From contig NZ_CP011451.1 in assembly GCF_001007935.1 (NCBI RefSeq), positions 620,001-684,000 on the forward strand: a stretch of DNA of 64,000 nucleotides, written 5' to 3'. This stretch comes from Nitrosomonas communis. Lineage in GTDB: Bacteria; Pseudomonadota; Gammaproteobacteria; Burkholderiales; Nitrosomonadaceae. Numbering within the stretch: position 1 is the stretch's first letter; each line of letters begins with the position of its first letter. A model generated the notes under the pieces. The model did no database searches. It was not told the origin of the DNA and saw only the letters and a list, made by a program, of their open reading frames with translations. Position numbers and translations under genes: made by a program. Positions 17,053 through 28,709 of the stretch are shown here, one piece after another.

Positions 17053-17952
17053 ATGTTGACCAAGCAAAAAAATATTGTACCCATCACGGCTTTACTCATT
17101 GGTGCGGCTTTCTGGGGCGTAGCGTGGTACCCCTTTCGTTTGCTGGAACTGTCTGGAATCAGGGGAGAAGCTTCTACTACTTTCACTTACTTTATTGCGT
17201 TATTAATTGGGCTTGTATTATTTCACAAACAAATTCGAACATTCAATTTCTGGGATAAAGCAGTTTATTTACTCGTCTGGATTGGTGTATGTTCGGGCTT
17301 GGCGAATATGGCCTACATTCTGGGAATCATTCATGGTGAGGTCATGCGAGTTTTACTTCTGTTTTATCTGGCGCCACTATGGACAATTTTATTTGCACGG
17401 GTTCTACTTAGTGAAAAATTGGGTCTACCTGGGTACTGGGTTGCTCTGCTGTCCTTAACCGGCGCAATGACCATGCTATGGCAACCGGAAAATGATTTTC
17501 CTTTTCCCACATCATTTGGTGACTGGATGGGATTGTCAGGTGGCATTATGTTTGCCCTGGCCAACGTACTGGTTCGTAAAAATCAAGCGCACAATATTCA
17601 ATTAAAATCAATGGCGATTTGGCTGGGTGTCACGTTAATTGGATTTTTTGCATCCTGGAAAATGGAATCTCTCCCGTTCATCTCTGACATCTCTACAGAT
17701 ATCTGGTTACTTTTGCTGGCGCTCGGGTTAACGATCTTCTTGCTGAGTATAATATTGCAATATGGTTTAACCCATATTCCAGCAAATCAGGCTATTGTCA
17801 TTATGTTATTCGAGCTGATTGTTGCTGCCATCGCATCATATTTTCTTGCAAATGAGACTATGACGCCTAAAGAGTGGATAGGTGGTTTAATGATTATCTC
17901 GGCAACTCTTTTTTCCGCACATATTAGTTATGAAGACCCTATATCTCAGTAG
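17053..17952 (+). CDS. EamA/DMT-family permease
   Basis: The 299-residue inner-membrane protein has ten predicted helices in two EamA repeats (about 12-142 and 155-292). Typical features are FWGVAWYPFRLLELSG near the start and an inner repeat ending IPANQAIVIMLFELIVAAIA. The substrate cannot be told from the sequence; relatives export amino acids or metabolites. It is monocistronic, and two hairpins and a decayed repeat lie downstream before corA. Confidence 0.85.
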   Translation: MLTKQKNIVPITALLIGAAFWGVAWYPFRLLELSGIRGEASTTFTYFIALLIGLVLFHKQIRTFNFWDKAVYLLVWIGVCSGLANMAYILGIIHGEVMRVLLLFYLAPLWTILFARVLLSEKLGLPGYWVALLSLTGAMTMLWQPENDFPFPTSFGDWMGLSGGIMFALANVLVRKNQAHNIQLKSMAIWLGVTLIGFFASWKMESLPFISDISTDIWLLLLALGLTIFLLSIILQYGLTHIPANQAIVIMLFELIVAAIASYFLANETMTPKEWIGGLMIISATLFSAHISYEDPISQ

Positions 17953-18195
17953 TCATGCTATCAGCCAGCATGCTGGTACACAGGAAAGCGCCCGCCAGCC
18001 TTCAAAGTACACAAACCCAGGATTAGGTTGCGAATCAAGAAAAATAAGCAGAAAAGAATTGGGGAAGAAAAAGGGTGCAATTATGGTTGCTTGCAAAACA
18101 AGCGCATACAATCAGCAAGAAATCGGAGAGTTTTATTAATTGCATCCAACGGTGATTGGGGCTATAGCCTAACCAGTTAAGAGTGATTCAAAAAG

Positions 18196-18290
18196 AATTC
18201 TCATCTAAACCAAGCATGACGCGAAGGCATGCTGTAGAGAGTATCAATAATACGGCAAGAAGAGCCGGCAAAGTCATGTTTGATTAGCTG
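18196..18290. repeat. Interspersed TIR element, copy 3 (degenerate)
   Basis: The core CATGACGCGAAGGC...GTATCAATAATACGGCAAG and the right-hand GCCGGCAAAGTCA...TTTGATTA are recognisable, but both TIR ends are eroded. It lies between the convergent DMT and corA genes. Confidence 0.6.
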
Positions 18291-18294
18291 GCAG

Positions 18295-18369
18295 GGTGCA
18301 ATAAGTGTAACGCATTGCACCAGATGGTAAGGTAGCACATACGGCGCAATGCCCGATGGTTATTGTGCC
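18295..18369. repeat. Pair of related hairpins GGYGCAAT ... ATTGYRCC
   Basis: GGTGCAAT (18295-18302) pairs with ATTGCACC (18314-18321). GGCGCAAT (18343-18350) pairs with ATTGTGCC (18362-18369, one G-T pair). Both hairpins share arm sequence, and the loops are about 11 nt. They lie in the 529-nt gap between convergent genes and may serve as terminators or be a second short palindromic repeat family. A 12-bp perfect palindrome CCAGCATGCTGG is at 17965-17976. Confidence 0.6.
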
Positions 18370-18481
18370 TTACGCGGGTTACAGTCTATTACAGCAGAGT
18401 GATAACAATAAGAAGCGCAATATTTAAAATAATAGCTACTTATTTTGATTTTTCATCATGAAAATAGTAGATAACAACCAT

Positions 18482-19447
18482 TTACAGCCATCCAGCTTTC
18501 TTGAACCGAATATAAAGGACGACACAGGCCGAGCAGATAGTTAGCAGCGCGACGAGATAGCCATATTCCCATTCCAATTCGGGCATGTGCTCGAAATTCA
18601 TTCCCCAAATTCCGGCTAAGGCTGTAGCCGCGGCAAAAATTCCACCCCATGCCGCCAGCCGCTTGCTCACATCATTGTATTCAATAGCCACGATAGAAAG
18701 ATTGACCTGGATAGCCGTGCTGATGGTATCTCGAATAGTGTCGATCGAAGCATCAATCCGAAGCAAGTGATCATAGACATCCCGGAAGTAATCCCGGCTA
18801 TTGTGGCACACTGCCGGGCCACGGCTGCCAGACAACTTGCCAGCCACCTCCATGAGCGGAGCTACAGCGTGTTTCAGTACCATGACCTTGCGCTTGAGTC
18901 CATAGAGACGCTCAATATTCGCACGAGCAGCTCCTTTGGAAAAAATCCGCCCTTCGATTTCTTCCAGCTCTGATTCAAGATGGTCGATTATGGGGAAATA
19001 GCGATCCACCACTGCATCCATCAGGGCATACAGCACAAAGGCAGGCCCTTGCTTTAGCAGATGGGGTTCTTGTTCACAGCGTTTACGTACACCCAGAAAA
19101 TGGCGCTGACTTCGATTCCTGACCGAAAGAACATAGTTATGTCCAACAAAGATGTGCATTTCCCCAAGGCAGCTTTCCCCGTTATCAAGCTCAAGCAGAT
19201 GCATTACCACGAAAAGGGATTCGCCATATTCTTCCAGCTTGGGGCGCTGATGACCGTGACGCGCATCTTCTACCGCAAGTTCATGGAGATTGAATTCTTC
19301 CTTCATCCTGCTCAGTTCTTCAGGCGTTGCATCCTGCAGCGCAACCCAGACAAAACATTCCGGCCTTTTCAGGTAGTCACTGATTTCCTCTACATCGAGA
19401 TCAGCCACCCGCTTACCGTTTTCATAAGCTACACAATTAATGAGCAC
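18482..19447 (-). CDS. corA: CorA-family magnesium/cobalt transporter
   Basis: CorA forms a pentameric Mg2+ channel in the inner membrane. The 321 residues have the large acidic cytoplasmic domain and two C-terminal helices. The selectivity motif GMN (282-284), in GIWGMNFEHMPELEWEYG, closes the first helix. The gene starts 21 nt after the stop of mgtA in the same direction, so both magnesium importers are probably one transcript. Confidence 0.93.
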   Translation of the reverse strand: MLINCVAYENGKRVADLDVEEISDYLKRPECFVWVALQDATPEELSRMKEEFNLHELAVEDARHGHQRPKLEEYGESLFVVMHLLELDNGESCLGEMHIFVGHNYVLSVRNRSQRHFLGVRKRCEQEPHLLKQGPAFVLYALMDAVVDRYFPIIDHLESELEEIEGRIFSKGAARANIERLYGLKRKVMVLKHAVAPLMEVAGKLSGSRGPAVCHNSRDYFRDVYDHLLRIDASIDTIRDTISTAIQVNLSIVAIEYNDVSKRLAAWGGIFAAATALAGIWGMNFEHMPELEWEYGYLVALLTICSACVVLYIRFKKAGWL

Positions 19448-19468
19448 AATTGAATCCTTAACATTCAG

Positions 19469-22051
19469 TCAGTTTTGATTTAGAAATGGGTACTTATTTG
19501 ATCTAGCAAATGAATGATATCGCCGGTAAAAACTTCTCTTGGCCACTTCGACCACTATCAGATAGGTTATCACCATCACTGCCAGAATAAAATAGAACCG
19601 GGCAGGCGGGGGAACAAAGCCAAAGTATGTCCCCACAGGAGTAAATGGAATGGTCACAGCTAACACCACAACCGTAAGGGAAGTCGCAACCAGGATGGGG
19701 TGGGCACGGCTTTTGAGCGGATTGCCACGCGTGCGAATAATGAAAATTACCAGCACTTGAGTACAGAGGGATTCGATAAACCAGCCAGTTTGAAATAATG
19801 CTTCATCTGCCTCGAGTAATGTGAGCATGATATAAAAGGTCAGGAAATCAAACACTGAGCTGATAGGCCCGATCACCAGCATGTAATTTCGTATAAAGTT
19901 TATATCCAGCTCCCTCGGTTTTTGGAGTTCTTCAGCATCTACTTTATCCAGGGGAATCGGCACTTCAGACAAATCATACAAAATATTGTTGAGCAATATT
20001 TGAGTCGGAAGCATCGGTAGGAAAGGCAGGAATAGGGCTGCACCGGCCATGCTAAACATGTTACCGAAGTTGGAGCTGGTGCCCATCATGATGTACTTCA
20101 TTATATTGCCAAAGGTACGTCGGCCTTCCAATACGCCAGCATGGATGACATTCAGGTCATGATTCAGCAGAATCATATCGGCTGCTTCCTTGGCGACATC
20201 GACCGCCGAATCAACCGATAGGCCTACGTCCGCTGAGTGAAGTGGTGGCGCATCATTAATGCCGTCTCCCAGATAACCTACTACATGACCACGGGCTTTA
20301 AGCGCCAGGATCACCCGCTCTTTTTGAGAGGGATTAACCCGACAAAACAAGTTGGTACTTTCTACTTTAACACGTAAAACTGAATCATCCATTTGTGCAA
20401 TCTCCCTACCCGTCAATATTCCTGTGATTGGAATGTTTAACTGAGTACAGATATGCTGTGTCACAAGCTCACTATCACCCGTAACTATCTTCACCGTGAC
20501 CTCACTTTTCTGCAGAGCAGATAGAGCGACACTCGCGCTTGCTTTAGGGGGATCAAGAAAGCAAGCAAAACCTGCAAATACAAGCCCCGTTTCATCGCTG
20601 AGCACAGCATGGGGATGATTCAACGGAACTTCGCGCCAGGCAATACCTAATACACGAAAACCCTCTTTCTCAAAAGAAGCAAGCTTTCCGTGTATCTGTT
20701 CGCGTGATGGCTGATCTAGGGGTGTCTGGGTTTTATTACCCTGTGTTTCATAACAAGTACAAAGACCCATGATTTCTTCAGGCGCACCTTTGACTACCAG
20801 CAACCGGCTTTCACCGTTGTCCACCAGGACTGAAACACGCCGTCTTTCAAAATCGAATGGGATTTCATCGATTTTCTTCCAGACGTCCACATCAATATTC
20901 TTGTGGTCAAGAATCGCCTCATCAAGCGGACTTTTTAAGCCTGTTTCAAAGAAACTATTGAGATAGGCGAGTTCCAGTACCCGTTCACTGCTATTACCTT
21001 GTGGGTCGACATGCTGCTGGAGTACGATTCTTGCTTCAGTCAGCGTGCCCGTCTTATCCGTACAAAGGGTATCCATTGATCCCAGATTCTGAATGGAAGC
21101 AAGCCGCTTGACGATGACTTGCTTCCTGGCCATGGAAACTGCCCCTCGTGCCAAAGTTACCGACACGACCATGGGCAAAAGTTCCGGGGTCAGCCCCACA
21201 GCAAGCGCCACTGCAAATAGAAAGGATTCCAGCAGTGGCTTATGCATGAGCGCATTCACCAGCAAGACAAATAGAACCAGCAAAATAGTCAGACGCAGAA
21301 TAAGTAGGCCAAACCGGTGTGCACTAATCTCGAAAGAGGTGGCTGGCAGGTGGCGAGTAATACTATGAGCGATGGCCCCGATCTCGGTACTGGCGCCTGT
21401 TTTGACCGCCAGTATTTTGGCACTGCCACTGACTACAAACGTGCCCATAAACACAGCGTGAGTGGCACTTTGTAGATCAGTGCTATCGGACGCAAGCGGA
21501 CCGGGTCTTTTTTCTATTGGATAGGATTCACCTGTCAGTAATGCTTGCTTGACGAAAAAATCGTTCGCCTCCAACACAAAACCATCCGCTGGAACGATAT
21601 CTCCCGCTGAAAGCAAAACAATGTCGCCAGGAACAACGTTAACCAGTGGCACTTCCAATGTCTTGTTGTCACGCATAACTATGGCACGCACCGATATGGA
21701 ACGGCGCAAGCTTTCTGCTGCTTTGCCAGCTCGATGCTCCTGAACGAAATCAAGGGTTACGCTTGATATCACCATCACCATGATAATGACAAAGTCGGTC
21801 ATTTCCCCGGTAAATGCTGAGATTGCACTGGCGACAAGAAGGAGAATGACCAGTGGATTTTTAAAACGGGAAAGAAACTGTATGAATAAGGGCAGCTCAT
21901 GGTGATCGCGGAAGACATTAGGACCATATTTGCTCAGTCGGGAGAGAGCCTCAGCATCAGATAATCCGTTAGAATCAGCGTTCAATTCTCTCTGACATTC
22001 TGAAAGAGGCTTGAGCCACCAGGCTTGATTGTCGGAAGCTGCTGCCATCAT
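19469..22051 (-). CDS. mgtA: Magnesium-translocating P-type ATPase
   Basis: This 860-residue P3B-type ATPase imports Mg2+ at the cost of ATP. Motifs are LTGES (172-176) in the actuator domain, the phosphorylated Asp332 in DKTGTLTEA, the membrane motif GLTPELLPM (about 286-294), KGAPEE in the nucleotide domain, and GDGINDAPPLHSADVG. Ten membrane segments fit the family. The ATG has GAGGTG upstream; a second ATG follows at once. No long Mg-sensing leader could be recognised: repeat copy 4 fills much of the 260-bp divergent region. Confidence 0.95.
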   Translation of the reverse strand: MMAAASDNQAWWLKPLSECQRELNADSNGLSDAEALSRLSKYGPNVFRDHHELPLFIQFLSRFKNPLVILLLVASAISAFTGEMTDFVIIMVMVISSVTLDFVQEHRAGKAAESLRRSISVRAIVMRDNKTLEVPLVNVVPGDIVLLSAGDIVPADGFVLEANDFFVKQALLTGESYPIEKRPGPLASDSTDLQSATHAVFMGTFVVSGSAKILAVKTGASTEIGAIAHSITRHLPATSFEISAHRFGLLILRLTILLVLFVLLVNALMHKPLLESFLFAVALAVGLTPELLPMVVSVTLARGAVSMARKQVIVKRLASIQNLGSMDTLCTDKTGTLTEARIVLQQHVDPQGNSSERVLELAYLNSFFETGLKSPLDEAILDHKNIDVDVWKKIDEIPFDFERRRVSVLVDNGESRLLVVKGAPEEIMGLCTCYETQGNKTQTPLDQPSREQIHGKLASFEKEGFRVLGIAWREVPLNHPHAVLSDETGLVFAGFACFLDPPKASASVALSALQKSEVTVKIVTGDSELVTQHICTQLNIPITGILTGREIAQMDDSVLRVKVESTNLFCRVNPSQKERVILALKARGHVVGYLGDGINDAPPLHSADVGLSVDSAVDVAKEAADMILLNHDLNVIHAGVLEGRRTFGNIMKYIMMGTSSNFGNMFSMAGAALFLPFLPMLPTQILLNNILYDLSEVPIPLDKVDAEELQKPRELDINFIRNYMLVIGPISSVFDFLTFYIMLTLLEADEALFQTGWFIESLCTQVLVIFIIRTRGNPLKSRAHPILVATSLTVVVLAVTIPFTPVGTYFGFVPPPARFYFILAVMVITYLIVVEVAKRSFYRRYHSFARSNKYPFLNQN

Positions 22052-22112
22052 ATCACCTCATTGTTAACTGGTAACTTAGGTAATATTCATAGTACTCCAT
22101 TTACTGTATGTC

Positions 22113-22210
22113 ATTCCATTTCCAATTCATATGACGTGGAGGTAAACCGCAGACAGTACAAAAATGTGGCAAGGTGAAGCCGACAAAGCCAGTTTTGATT
22201 TAGAATAGGA
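22113..22210. repeat. Interspersed TIR element, copy 4 (short form)
   Basis: This copy of about 98 bp is in consensus orientation, with small deletions in the left arm (TCATATGACGTGGAGG) and an altered right tip (TTTAGAATAGGA). It lies in the divergent region between mgtA and the CNP1-like gene, about 60 nt from the mgtA start. Confidence 0.82.
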
Positions 22211-22311
22211 GATATGCAAGGAAACGTTTTTTGCCAGCAATAAAATACTTTGACGGAACAGAAATTTTTAGCGAGACTCTTTACTCAAGGATATGACCAC
22301 AAAATAGCTCA

Positions 22312-22827
22312 ATGAAAAATATTCTTCTTCCTATACTCTGCACCTTGTTCTTCACAGCCTGTATCACTAAAGAGAAATTTGTAGATACATTTGATCGCGG
22401 AAAAGACTGGGCGGAGCTGCAAACTCAATTACCCCCCTATCCCCAAGCTGACAATCTACTGGAATTCAACGTGGGTCCTACCAGTACTCATCGTTACTTC
22501 GTAGATGCCTCCTCTATCAAGGTTGAAAATGATGGGGTCATTCGATACAGCCTGGTCGTTAAATCAGCCCAAGGCGCAGAAAATGCTTCTTTTGAAGGAA
22601 TACGCTGTGAGACAAGAGAAAAGAAGCGCTATGCTCTGGGCCGCAATGACAGAACCTGGGTGCAACCGCGTGTCTCTGAATGGGAATTACTCGAAAATGT
22701 ATCGCAAGATTATGCTCAACGTGAACTTGCTAAATATTACTTCTGTCCACGCGGCCTGATTGTTGGATCGTCAGAGGAAGCTATTCGAGCGCTAAAAGCA
22801 GGCGCGCACCCAAATGCGCTTCGATAA
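22312..22827 (+). CDS. CNP1-like family lipoprotein
   Basis: The 171 residues have a lipoprotein signal (lipobox FTAC, Cys17). The domain seen in betaproteobacterial CNP1-like proteins follows: LPPYPQADNLLEFNVGPTST, then FVDASSIKVENDGVIRYSLV, IRCETREKKRYALGR and AKYYFCPRG. The function is unknown. It lies divergent from mgtA-corA and convergent with the slipin gene, only 15 nt from the latter's end. Confidence 0.78.
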   Translation: MKNILLPILCTLFFTACITKEKFVDTFDRGKDWAELQTQLPPYPQADNLLEFNVGPTSTHRYFVDASSIKVENDGVIRYSLVVKSAQGAENASFEGIRCETREKKRYALGRNDRTWVQPRVSEWELLENVSQDYAQRELAKYYFCPRGLIVGSSEEAIRALKAGAHPNALR

Positions 22828-22842
22828 AAGCCAGCATAGAAT

Positions 22843-23625
22843 TTACTGACTTTTTTCCCTTTGCTTTTCCATCACTTTGTGAAGAGTTGCCATCATTTCC
22901 ATGGGTAATGGAAAGACGATCGTGGAACTCTTCTCACCAGCAATTTCGGTAAGTGTTTGCAGATAACGCAGCAGTAGTGCCTCAGGTTGTTGCGCAAGGA
23001 CCTGTGCAGCTTCCAATAGACGTTGTGATGCTTGTAATTCACCTTCAGCATGGATAATTTTTGCGCGCCGCTCACGTTCTGCTTCTGCTTGCCTGGCAAT
23101 TGCCCGAATCATGCTTTCATCGAGATCAACGTGCTTTAATTCAACATTGGCTACCTTAATGCCCCAGGCCACGGTTTGTTCATCCAGAATTTTCTGGATA
23201 TCATTGTTGAGTTTTTCTCGACTTGCCAGCATCTCATCCAATTCATGCTGACCCAGTACAGAACGCAAAGTAGTCTGGGCTAACTGACTGGTGGCAGCAT
23301 TGTAATCCTCCACCTGAATGATTGTTCGTTGTGGATCAACCACTCGAAAATATAACACTGCGTTCACTTTTACCGAGACATTGTCGCGCGAGATAACGTC
23401 CTGGGTAGGCACATCCATGACAACGGTACGTAAATCCACGCGCACCATCGTCTGAATGACCGGAATAACAATGATCAGGCCTGGTCCTTTAACCCTCCAG
23501 AATCGCCCCAATAGAAACACGACACCTCGTTCATATTCACGCAGCACCTTGAAAACACTAGCAAGAAAGAAAACGACAAATGCCAGGATCAATATACCTG
23601 TTGATGCCACCATATCTATATCCAT
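22843..23625 (-). CDS. Slipin (stomatin/prohibitin-family membrane protein)
   Basis: The 260-residue SPFH protein has one N-terminal membrane helix (about 5-27), followed by the slipin core [20 protein letters not shown] and [21 protein letters not shown] coiled coil rich in Ala/Glu follows (about 175-215). Slipins form rings in membrane microdomains and are cleaved or regulated by the NfeD-type protease encoded upstream. Its ATG comes one base after the nfeD TAG stop, with GGGAGG inside the nfeD end, so translation is coupled. Confidence 0.92.
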   Translation of the reverse strand: MDIDMVASTGILILAFVVFFLASVFKVLREYERGVVFLLGRFWRVKGPGLIIVIPVIQTMVRVDLRTVVMDVPTQDVISRDNVSVKVNAVLYFRVVDPQRTIIQVEDYNAATSQLAQTTLRSVLGQHELDEMLASREKLNNDIQKILDEQTVAWGIKVANVELKHVDLDESMIRAIARQAEAERERRAKIIHAEGELQASQRLLEAAQVLAQQPEALLLRYLQTLTEIAGEKSSTIVFPLPMEMMATLHKVMEKQREKSQ

Positions 23626-23626
23626 G

Positions 23627-25042
23627 CTAATCCTCCCTTGATTTATGCTGATGATAAGGTTCCACTTCCAGCGTCAAACCTTCCATTGCAATCACATTGA
23701 CTTTCTGTCCATGACGTAATGGCATACTGGTCTTTGCTCGCCACAATTCCCCATGCACCCTGATCCACCCTTCATGCTCGAAATCATCGACCACTTCCCC
23801 GATATCCCCTATCAGCTCTTCCCTGCCACTCACGACAGGGCGCTTTCTGGCTTTTATCGCCATGCCTACCACCAAAAGAAAAAATCCTGCTGTCATTAAA
23901 GCCACCGTAGCAATCAGCGCAAGGGAAATACCATAACCAGGTATATCCGTCTCTAGCAGCATGATAGAGCCCATGATAAAAGCAATCATACCGCCAATTC
24001 CAAGCGCGCCGAAACTGGGTACCAGCATTTCCGTCAGCATAAACACGATCCCAAGAAGAATGAGCGCGAGCCCGGCATAATTGATCGGCAATACCTGAAA
24101 TGCAAACAAGGCGAGTAATAAACAAACTGCACCCACCACGCCGGATATAATGGTACCCGGATGGGCAAACTCTAATATTAATCCATAAAGACCAATCAGC
24201 AGCAAAATATAAGCAATATTGGGATCGGTGATGATGGCCAGCAAGCGTGTGCGCCAATCCTGTTCAAGATGCTGGAGATGGATTCCTTGAGTTGATAACG
24301 TGATTTCTTGCCCTTGTATGGTGAGGGTATGTCCATCCATCTTACTCAGTAAATCAGGAATATCCACCGCGATCAAATCAATGACCCCTTCGGCCAGTGC
24401 TTCATTAGCGGTTAAGCTGGCAGCCTCACGTACCGCTTTTTCTGCCCATTCAGCATTCCGTCCGCGCATCTGAGCAAGTCCACGAATATAGGCCACGGCA
24501 TCATTCATGATTTTTTTCGTCATGGCATCTTCTGCACCGGCCTGTTCATGCTGATTATTTTCCGGTTTTTTATCAGATCGGTCAGGATCGCTGGGAAAGC
24601 CCCCTATTTTCACAGGTGTGGCCGCTCCCAGGGTAGTAGCAGGGGCCATAGCGGCGATATGGCTTGCATAAAGAATATAGGTACCTGCACTGGCTGCACG
24701 CGCCCCACTTGGAGCTACATAACTGACAACAGGAACTGGAGAGGCAATGATTTCCTGGATGATCTCGCGCATGGAGGTATCGAGACCACCAGGCGTATTG
24801 AGTCGGATGATGACAAGGTGGGCATTCTGTGCTGCCGCCTTAGCAAGGCTGCGTTTGATATAGTCATGACCGGCTGGACCGATGGCACCCTCCATGTCCA
24901 ACCATAAGGCTGTGTTAACAGCATGTGCTGGTAGCGGACACAACCCGAACGAGAAAAGCAGCAGGATAATACTGAGTTTGATTTTCAACCGGAAAAAGAC
25001 CTGCTCAACTTTTCTCTCAGCGCACATGGGATGATTACCCAC
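23627..25042 (-). CDS. NfeD-type membrane protease (ClpP-like serine protease plus NfeD domain)
   Basis: This is the long NfeD form of about 471 residues. It has a signal sequence (ending PAHA), a ClpP/crotonase-like protease domain with [17 protein letters not shown] and the catalytic Ser region [17 protein letters not shown], then four to five membrane helices and a C-terminal OB-fold ([20 protein letters not shown]). The homologous archaeal protease cleaves stomatin, and slipin is the next gene. The frame opens with GTG at 25042, overlapping the end of the NUDIX gene by 8 nt. An ATG at 25027 is an alternative start. Confidence 0.9.
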   Translation of the reverse strand: MGNHPMCAERKVEQVFFRLKIKLSIILLLFSFGLCPLPAHAVNTALWLDMEGAIGPAGHDYIKRSLAKAAAQNAHLVIIRLNTPGGLDTSMREIIQEIIASPVPVVSYVAPSGARAASAGTYILYASHIAAMAPATTLGAATPVKIGGFPSDPDRSDKKPENNQHEQAGAEDAMTKKIMNDAVAYIRGLAQMRGRNAEWAEKAVREAASLTANEALAEGVIDLIAVDIPDLLSKMDGHTLTIQGQEITLSTQGIHLQHLEQDWRTRLLAIITDPNIAYILLLIGLYGLILEFAHPGTIISGVVGAVCLLLALFAFQVLPINYAGLALILLGIVFMLTEMLVPSFGALGIGGMIAFIMGSIMLLETDIPGYGISLALIATVALMTAGFFLLVVGMAIKARKRPVVSGREELIGDIGEVVDDFEHEGWIRVHGELWRAKTSMPLRHGQKVNVIAMEGLTLEVEPYHQHKSRED

Positions 25043-25640
25043 TTGACCAGAGGTTACGAAGAGACTCTCGATTGAGAGCCAGCCATTGCAATGCTATGAT
25101 CGCGCTGGCTGCAATAATTTTTCCTGAAGCTAATAAGGCTAGGGCTTCATCTACCGTCATTACATGAACTTTGATATCTTCCCCCTCTTCCATTTTGCCA
25201 TAAATCCCACCGATATGCGTTGAGTCGACCTTACCACAAAATAAGGCAATACGCTCAGTTGTTCCGCCCGGACTGACCAGATAATCATACAGTGGAATAA
25301 GTTCACAGACATCGCAAGCAGCTTCTTCTACTGCTTCCCTTATCACCACTTCTTCTGCAGGCTCATTCGCTTCGATAATGCCGGCTACAATTTCCATCAA
25401 CCATGGTCCACTGGAGATTGACATGGCACCCACGCGGAATTGTTCAATCAACACAACTTGATCCCTTGCTGGGTCATAGGGAAGAACCGCGGCAGCATGG
25501 CCGCGCTCCAACAATTCACGCGTAATAGGTTCACTCCAGCCACCACTGAACAGACGATGGCGCAAGGTATATCGCTCCATACGGAAGAAACCTTGAAAGC
25601 ACAGCTCTTTTCGTATTATTTCCACTCCCGCTTCTGTCAT
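25035..25640 (-). CDS. NUDIX hydrolase, probable ADP-ribose pyrophosphatase
   Basis: The 201-residue protein has the NudF-like layout: an N-terminal beta region (YTLRHRLFSGGWSEPITREL), a central Nudix box and a C-terminal E-rich loop. The box reads GIIEANEPAEEVVIREAVEE followed by AAC, so the Gly near the box end (REUXEEXGU) is Ala, while the metal-binding REXXEE glutamates are kept. It likely splits ADP-ribose to AMP and ribose phosphate. It heads a NUDIX-nfeD-slipin operon. Confidence 0.85.
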   Translation of the reverse strand: MTEAGVEIIRKELCFQGFFRMERYTLRHRLFSGGWSEPITRELLERGHAAAVLPYDPARDQVVLIEQFRVGAMSISSGPWLMEIVAGIIEANEPAEEVVIREAVEEAACDVCELIPLYDYLVSPGGTTERIALFCGKVDSTHIGGIYGKMEEGEDIKVHVMTVDEALALLASGKIIAASAIIALQWLALNRESLRNLWSSG

Positions 25641-25698
25641 TTACCTTCTTCTTCGATAGAATTATTGGATTTAGAGGCGCCTTGAATTAAATCTTTAT

Positions 25699-27857
<2,159 letters not shown>

Positions 27858-27919
27858 TCAACCTGAAATCAGTCCAAAGCACAAAATAAGCAAGCGTTAT
27901 ATTCAGAAAGTGGCATCCA

Positions 27920-27957
27920 AAATAAAAAAAAGCCCCATTATATTGAATGGGGCTTTT
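27920..27957 (-). terminator. Strong terminator after rplU-rpmA
   Basis: A perfect 11-bp stem AAAAGCCCCAT / ATGGGGCTTTT surrounds an 8-nt loop. On the minus strand the stem is followed by TTTTATT. It lies 16 nt after the rpmA stop and 72 nt before the obgE start, so it should end or attenuate the ribosomal-protein transcript before obgE. Confidence 0.85.
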
Positions 27958-27972
27958 GAGAATTTGACGAGT

Positions 27973-28230
27973 TTAAACAGGTATAATCGATACTGTTTTA
28001 CGATTAAAGGCACTTTTTATACCAAATATAACCTTTCCCTCAACTTTTGCATATAAGGTATGATCCTTACCCATGCCAACATTTTCTCCAGGATGAAACT
28101 GAGTGCCACGTTGACGAACAATAATGTTTCCAGCCTTAATGAGCTCTCCTCCAAAACGTTTTATCCCTAATCGTTTGGAGTGTGAATCGCGCCCATTGCG
28201 TGAACTACCACCCGCTTTTTTATGTGCCAT
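27973..28230 (-). CDS. rpmA: 50S ribosomal protein L27
   Basis: The 85-residue protein opens [20 protein letters not shown] and contains LGIKRFGGE and [18 protein letters not shown], all diagnostic of bL27. There is no N-terminal cleavable extension of the Firmicutes type. It lies 20 nt after rplU. Confidence 0.98.
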   Translation of the reverse strand: MAHKKAGGSSRNGRDSHSKRLGIKRFGGELIKAGNIIVRQRGTQFHPGENVGMGKDHTLYAKVEGKVIFGIKSAFNRKTVSIIPV

Positions 28231-28250
28231 TTAATTCCTCACTTCTTTAT

Positions 28251-28562
28251 TTACGCTGAAATATCCGTTATCTGGATTTCGGTATAATTTTGTCGATGTC
28301 CTTGATGTCTCTGATAGTGTTTGCGGCGACGCATCTTGAAGATACGTACTTTATCATGCCGCCCGTGCCCTACCACAGTAGCGCTGACCTTTGCACTATC
28401 TAGAAATGGTTTACCTATGGATGTATTCTCACCTTCAGAAACCATCAAAACCTGGTCAATGACGAGATCACTGCCGGCTTCCGCTACAATCTGTTCTATT
28501 TTTAGTTTATTACCGACTTCAACACGATATTGTTTTCCGCCAGTTTTTATTACAGCATACAT
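28251..28562 (-). CDS. rplU: 50S ribosomal protein L21
   Basis: The 103-residue bL21 begins [20 protein letters not shown] and has the C-terminal [20 protein letters not shown] rRNA-binding stretch. It is the first gene of rplU-rpmA. Upstream on the minus strand is a TATAAT -10-like hexamer (28599-28594), without a convincing -35. Confidence 0.98.
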   Translation of the reverse strand: MYAVIKTGGKQYRVEVGNKLKIEQIVAEAGSDLVIDQVLMVSEGENTSIGKPFLDSAKVSATVVGHGRHDKVRIFKMRRRKHYQRHQGHRQNYTEIQITDISA

Positions 28563-28656
28563 ATCCTATTCATCCTCTTTCATATATTCTAAAATTATAC
28601 AATTGTCCGAACATCTTGTGTGACAAATATTTAATATCTAATTATATCAATCCAGC

Positions 28657-28686
28657 TTGACACTTAAGCTGTGACATTTCTACTAT
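28657..28686 (+). promoter_or_regulatory. Sigma-70 promoter for ispB
   Basis: TTGACA (28657-28662, perfect -35), an 18-bp spacer, then TACTAT (28681-28686, four of six). The start codon follows 23 nt later, so the leader is very short. Confidence 0.6.
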
Positions 28687-28709
28687 AGTTATTTCTTCAA
28701 GGGGTTGTT

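Noticed and set aside
17930..18139. 69-residue open frame overlapping the end of the DMT transporter gene
   Set aside because: It is low in protein-like character and lacks a ribosome site and any recognised domain.
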